From an uncultured Eubacteriales bacterium (GTDB lineage Bacteria > Bacillota > Clostridia > Lachnospirales > Lachnospiraceae): a stretch of 7,781 nucleotides of DNA. Shown here piece after piece: positions 5,778 to 7,781 of this stretch (its first letter is position 1; each line of letters starts with the position of its first letter). Position numbers and translations under genes: made by a program. The notes beneath the pieces were generated by a model, which was not told the origin of the DNA, did not search any database, and saw only the letters and a list, made by a program, of their open reading frames with translations. Location: the NCBI GenBank assembly GCA_900544525.1, contig UQVN01000159.1, positions 1-7,781 on the forward strand. Reading direction: 5' to 3'.

Positions 5778-6767
5778 ATGATTCGGCTAGAAAGAATACA
5801 CGGATTAGAAAAAGAATTATCTTTAGTAAATGAGCATATGGAGCGTCTATTATTATCGAAAAATAAAGGAATGCAAGAAGTTATGAATTGGATTTTGGCT
5901 TCTAAAGGAAAGCAAATACGACCGATCTTAACATTACTTTGTGCAAGGTTTGGAGATAGACAAATAGATGTAACCGAATATGCAGCTATTATAGAGATTT
6001 GTCATATGGCATCTCTTGTTCATGATGATGTCATTGATGAAGCGAGTTATCGAAGAGGAAGATTATGCGTTCAGAAAAAATTTGGACAAAAAATGGCAGT
6101 CTATGCAGGAGATTACATGATATTTTCTATTATTGGACACACCAATTGTAGGTTATCCAATCGACATAAGAAAATTTATCAAATGTTAGAACAGTTATGC
6201 GAAGGAGAGCTAGGACAAAATAGTAATCTATATAATTTAGATATTACATTAGAAAAATACTTAGAGAACATAGAAGGAAAGACAGCTATTCTATTTGAAT
6301 TAGCATGTAGTGTTGGGGCGATGGAAGGAAAATGCACACAAAAAATGATAAAGCATATGGAACAGTATGGAAGAAACTTAGGGATGATGTTTCAAATCCG
6401 TGATGATTTAATTGATTTTTCTAGTTCTTTGCAAAAAGAAGGAAAGCCTGTTTGCCAAGATTTTTCCAATGGTATTTATACGATGCCAATTATTTTGGCC
6501 TGTAGAGAAAAAGAGTATTATATGGAATTAAAAAAATTAGCTCAAGGGGATAGAGAACGGAAAATAACGAAAGAAGAAGTCAATAAAAGAGTGTTAGAGA
6601 TTCTAATAAAGAGTAAGGTGCTAGAACAATGTAAAGAGCAGATACAATCTTATTATAGAAAAGCCAAGGAAGCGTTAGATATTTTAAAGGATTGTGATGA
6701 AAAGGTATTATTATATAATCTGATCGGAGAGATTCGAGATAGTTGTAGTTCTATTTCGTTTGAATGA
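5778..6767 (+). CDS. long-chain polyprenyl diphosphate synthase (heptaprenyl-type)
   Basis: This all-helical trans-prenyltransferase (329 residues) extends an allylic diphosphate with isopentenyl diphosphate units. It has the IPP-binding GKQIRP (44-49), the first aspartate-rich motif DDVID (83-87) followed by RRG, a KT pair (168-169), and the second motif FQIRDDLID (205-213) followed by GKP. Alanine at -5 from the first motif (A78, in HMASLVHDD) leaves the chain pocket open, as in long-chain enzymes. The region resembles component II of the two-subunit heptaprenyl synthase (HepT). No component I gene or quinone gene is near. The glycine usually preceding GK in GGKxxRP is lysine here (K43). 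An upstream in-frame ATG at 5751 adds MIREREDKR, but this charged stretch is purine-rich and supplies GAGAGGA 7 nt before 5778, so I prefer 5778. Codons AGA and ATA are frequent. Product length is inferred. Confidence 0.88.
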   Translation: MIRLERIHGLEKELSLVNEHMERLLLSKNKGMQEVMNWILASKGKQIRPILTLLCARFGDRQIDVTEYAAIIEICHMASLVHDDVIDEASYRRGRLCVQKKFGQKMAVYAGDYMIFSIIGHTNCRLSNRHKKIYQMLEQLCEGELGQNSNLYNLDITLEKYLENIEGKTAILFELACSVGAMEGKCTQKMIKHMEQYGRNLGMMFQIRDDLIDFSSSLQKEGKPVCQDFSNGIYTMPIILACREKEYYMELKKLAQGDRERKITKEEVNKRVLEILIKSKVLEQCKEQIQSYYRKAKEALDILKDCDEKVLLYNLIGEIRDSCSSISFE

Positions 6768-6816
6768 AATTGGGAGAAATATCTTTCACAAGCAATAATA
6801 GATAAAAATTTCCATA

Positions 6817-6845
6817 TTTACGGTATTTCTTCTGAATGTTATAAT
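6817..6845 (+). promoter_or_regulatory. extended -10 promoter of the AIM24 gene
   Basis: TTTACG (6817-6822, four of six matches) is followed after 17 bp by a perfect TATAAT (6840-6845). A TG at 6837-6838 completes an extended -10. Start expected near 6852, giving a leader of about 50 nt. Confidence 0.6.
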
Positions 6846-6869
6846 GGAGGCATATGAATGATGTAGCTA

Positions 6870-6890
6870 ATGTTTAACTATGGGAAACAT
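6870..6890. repeat. inverted repeat ahead of the AIM24 ribosome site
   Basis: ATGTTT (6870-6875) and AAACAT (6885-6890) are perfect complements with a 9-nt gap, ending one base before AAGGGAGG. It may be a weak leader hairpin or an operator. With 6-bp arms it could also be chance. Confidence 0.3.
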
Positions 6891-6904
6891 AAGGGAGGAA
6901 GCGT

Positions 6905-7663
6905 ATGATTCGTGTTCAAAATCTAATCGATAATCCAAATTTAAGAGTAGTAGAAGAGAAAAAAGGAATTAAAGTTCTTGAATATACAAAAGACTTGAGT
7001 GTGGATCCATCATCTGCGGTTAATGCTTATTATTGTTCTGAAATGAATATTCGCAAACGACAAGTGTTTATTGACCTTGATAATAGTGGAATCATTGTAA
7101 GTGCAGGGGGTATGCAGTGGACAGCAGGTTCAGTGGAGGCAAAAAGTGATATTAAAGGAGTAGGAGACTTCTTTGGAAAAGCTTTAAAAGGATCGGTAAC
7201 AAAGGAATCTACCGTGAAGCCAAAGTATTATGGAACAGGCTATGTGATGTTAGAGCCAACTTATAAGCACATCCTTCTTGAAAACGTAGAAGATTGGGAA
7301 GGTGGATTAGTACTAGATGATGGGCTTTTCCTTGCTTGTGAGGACAGCGTAAATCAGACGGTTGTAGCAAGAAGTAATCTTTCTAGTGCAGTGTTAGGAA
7401 ATGAAGGACTATTTAATTTAGCGTTAAAAGGACGCGGAGTAGCAGTTCTTGAAAGCAATGTTCCAAGAGACGAGTTAGTGGAAATTGTATTACAAGATGA
7501 TGTTGTGAAAATTGATGGTAATTTTGCCGTTGCATGGAGCGGTTCTTTGAAATTTACAGTAGAAAAATCTACAAAAAGTTTAATCGGTTCTGCCGTATCA
7601 GGAGAAGGATTGGTGAATGTGTATCGTGGAACAGGAAGAATTTTAATGGCTCCTGTTTTGTAG
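6905..7663 (+). CDS. AIM24 family protein
   Basis: This 252-residue beta-rich protein carries the AIM24/TIGR00266-type fold. The clearest signatures are the glycine-rich GGMQWTAGSVEAKSD (68-82), a central YYGTGYVMLEP (108-118) and the C-terminal VSGEGLVNVYRGTGRILMAPV (231-251), which closely follows the family's ending. The name comes from a mitochondrial protein needed for inner-membrane organisation. In bacteria the role is undefined, though the fold resembles tryptophan-RNA-binding attenuator-type beta assemblies. No signal peptide or membrane segment is visible, so it is probably cytosolic or peripheral. AGGGAGG lies 6 nt before the ATG. It has its own promoter and a strong terminator, so it is probably monocistronic. 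No function is implied by the prenyl synthase next to it. Confidence 0.88.
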   Translation: MIRVQNLIDNPNLRVVEEKKGIKVLEYTKDLSVDPSSAVNAYYCSEMNIRKRQVFIDLDNSGIIVSAGGMQWTAGSVEAKSDIKGVGDFFGKALKGSVTKESTVKPKYYGTGYVMLEPTYKHILLENVEDWEGGLVLDDGLFLACEDSVNQTVVARSNLSSAVLGNEGLFNLALKGRGVAVLESNVPRDELVEIVLQDDVVKIDGNFAVAWSGSLKFTVEKSTKSLIGSAVSGEGLVNVYRGTGRILMAPVL

Positions 7664-7680
7664 TATTAGACATAAATAAG

Positions 7681-7728
7681 AAGTCAACATCTATTTAGAA
7701 TTTTATCTAAATAGATGTTGACTTTTTT
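7681..7728 (+). terminator. strong intrinsic terminator of the AIM24 gene
   Basis: A perfect 19-bp stem pairs 7681-7699 with 7706-7724 over a 6-nt loop, and T continues to 7728. The stem is AT-rich but long. Its 3' arm also contains the -35 of the next promoter, and its apical part is a 24-bp palindrome shared with 7747-7770. Confidence 0.85.
7691..7714. promoter_or_regulatory. upstream copy of a 9-6-9 palindromic operator
   Basis: CTATTTAGA, a 6-bp gap and TCTAAATAG: the same arms and gap length as at 7747-7770. It sits just upstream of the -35 at 7718 and inside the terminator stem. An operator role is inferred from the repeated copy. Confidence 0.5.
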
Positions 7729-7746
7729 GATTTTGTGTCATACAAT
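7718..7746 (+). promoter_or_regulatory. promoter of a gene beyond the right edge
   Basis: TTGACT (7718-7723) and TACAAT (7741-7746) each match the consensus at five of six bases with the ideal 17-bp spacer. The start would be near 7753. No coding region begins before the window ends. Confidence 0.65.
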
Positions 7747-7770
7747 CTATTTAGAAATATTTCTAAATAG
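7747..7770. promoter_or_regulatory. downstream copy of the 9-6-9 palindromic operator
   Basis: A perfect 24-bp palindrome with arms CTATTTAGA and TCTAAATAG abuts the -10 and covers the expected start site. Protein bound here would block transcription. No T run follows, so it is not a terminator. The regulator is not in this window. Confidence 0.6.
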
Positions 7771-7781
7771 GTATTAAAAGA

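Noticed and set aside
6774..6831. Imperfect inverted repeat after the prenyl synthase gene (GAGAAATATC with GGTATTTCTT)
   Set aside because: Weak AT-rich pairing with a 38-nt loop and no T run; probably chance, so I see no clear terminator for this gene.
6846..6877. GGAGG followed by a 7-codon frame (MNDVANV) upstream of the AIM24 gene
   Set aside because: The GGAGG directly follows the -10 and would lie before the predicted transcript start, and its distance to the ATG is only 3 nt.

Overview
The window is low-GC DNA with strong AGGAGG-type ribosome binding sites, short intergenic gaps and AT-rich intrinsic terminators. Together with its gene families (a MerR regulator with a GyrI-like effector domain, a PadR/HAAS pair, an AIM24 protein), this suggests a Firmicute, most likely a gut-type Clostridia such as Lachnospiraceae. 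The taxon is inferred from style only; no rRNA or marker gene is present.

Layout. (1) Bases 1-336 hold a terminator for a gene left of the window, a second long inverted repeat and the promoter of a MerR-family regulator (337-1149, +). (2) Bases 1150-1631 contain no convincing gene but are rich in signals. There is a MerR-type promoter with a 19-bp spacer, then a foldable RNA segment ending in an intrinsic terminator, two smaller hairpins and a 21-bp long-range stem. (3) An MFS transporter (1632-2816, +) and an M20D metallo-amidohydrolase (2898-4067, +) form a probable operon, closed by a bidirectional terminator. (4) On the minus strand, a PadR regulator (5603-5289) and a HAAS/DUF1700-DUF4097 protein (5210-4191) form a two-gene operon. 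Its promoter is overlaid by three ATACTAT-type heptamers at a 14-bp pitch. (5) A stand-alone long-chain polyprenyl diphosphate synthase (5778-6767, +) is followed by an AIM24-family protein with its own extended -10 promoter (6905-7663, +). (6) The right edge holds a strong terminator and then a promoter for a gene outside the window. This promoter is flanked by two 24-bp palindromes of identical design, the first embedded in the terminator stem.

How the parts may work together (inference). The MerR protein senses a small molecule through its C-terminal domain and may drive the downstream MFS/M20 pair, which would import an N-acylated or peptide-like compound and hydrolyse it. The long leader may add an RNA-level control step. 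The PadR protein probably represses its own operon, with the HAAS domain of its partner as the cognate signalling module and the repetitive DUF4097 part as sensor or scaffold. The prenyl synthase and AIM24 genes look like independent housekeeping units. No CRISPR array, insertion sequence, tRNA or rRNA was seen.
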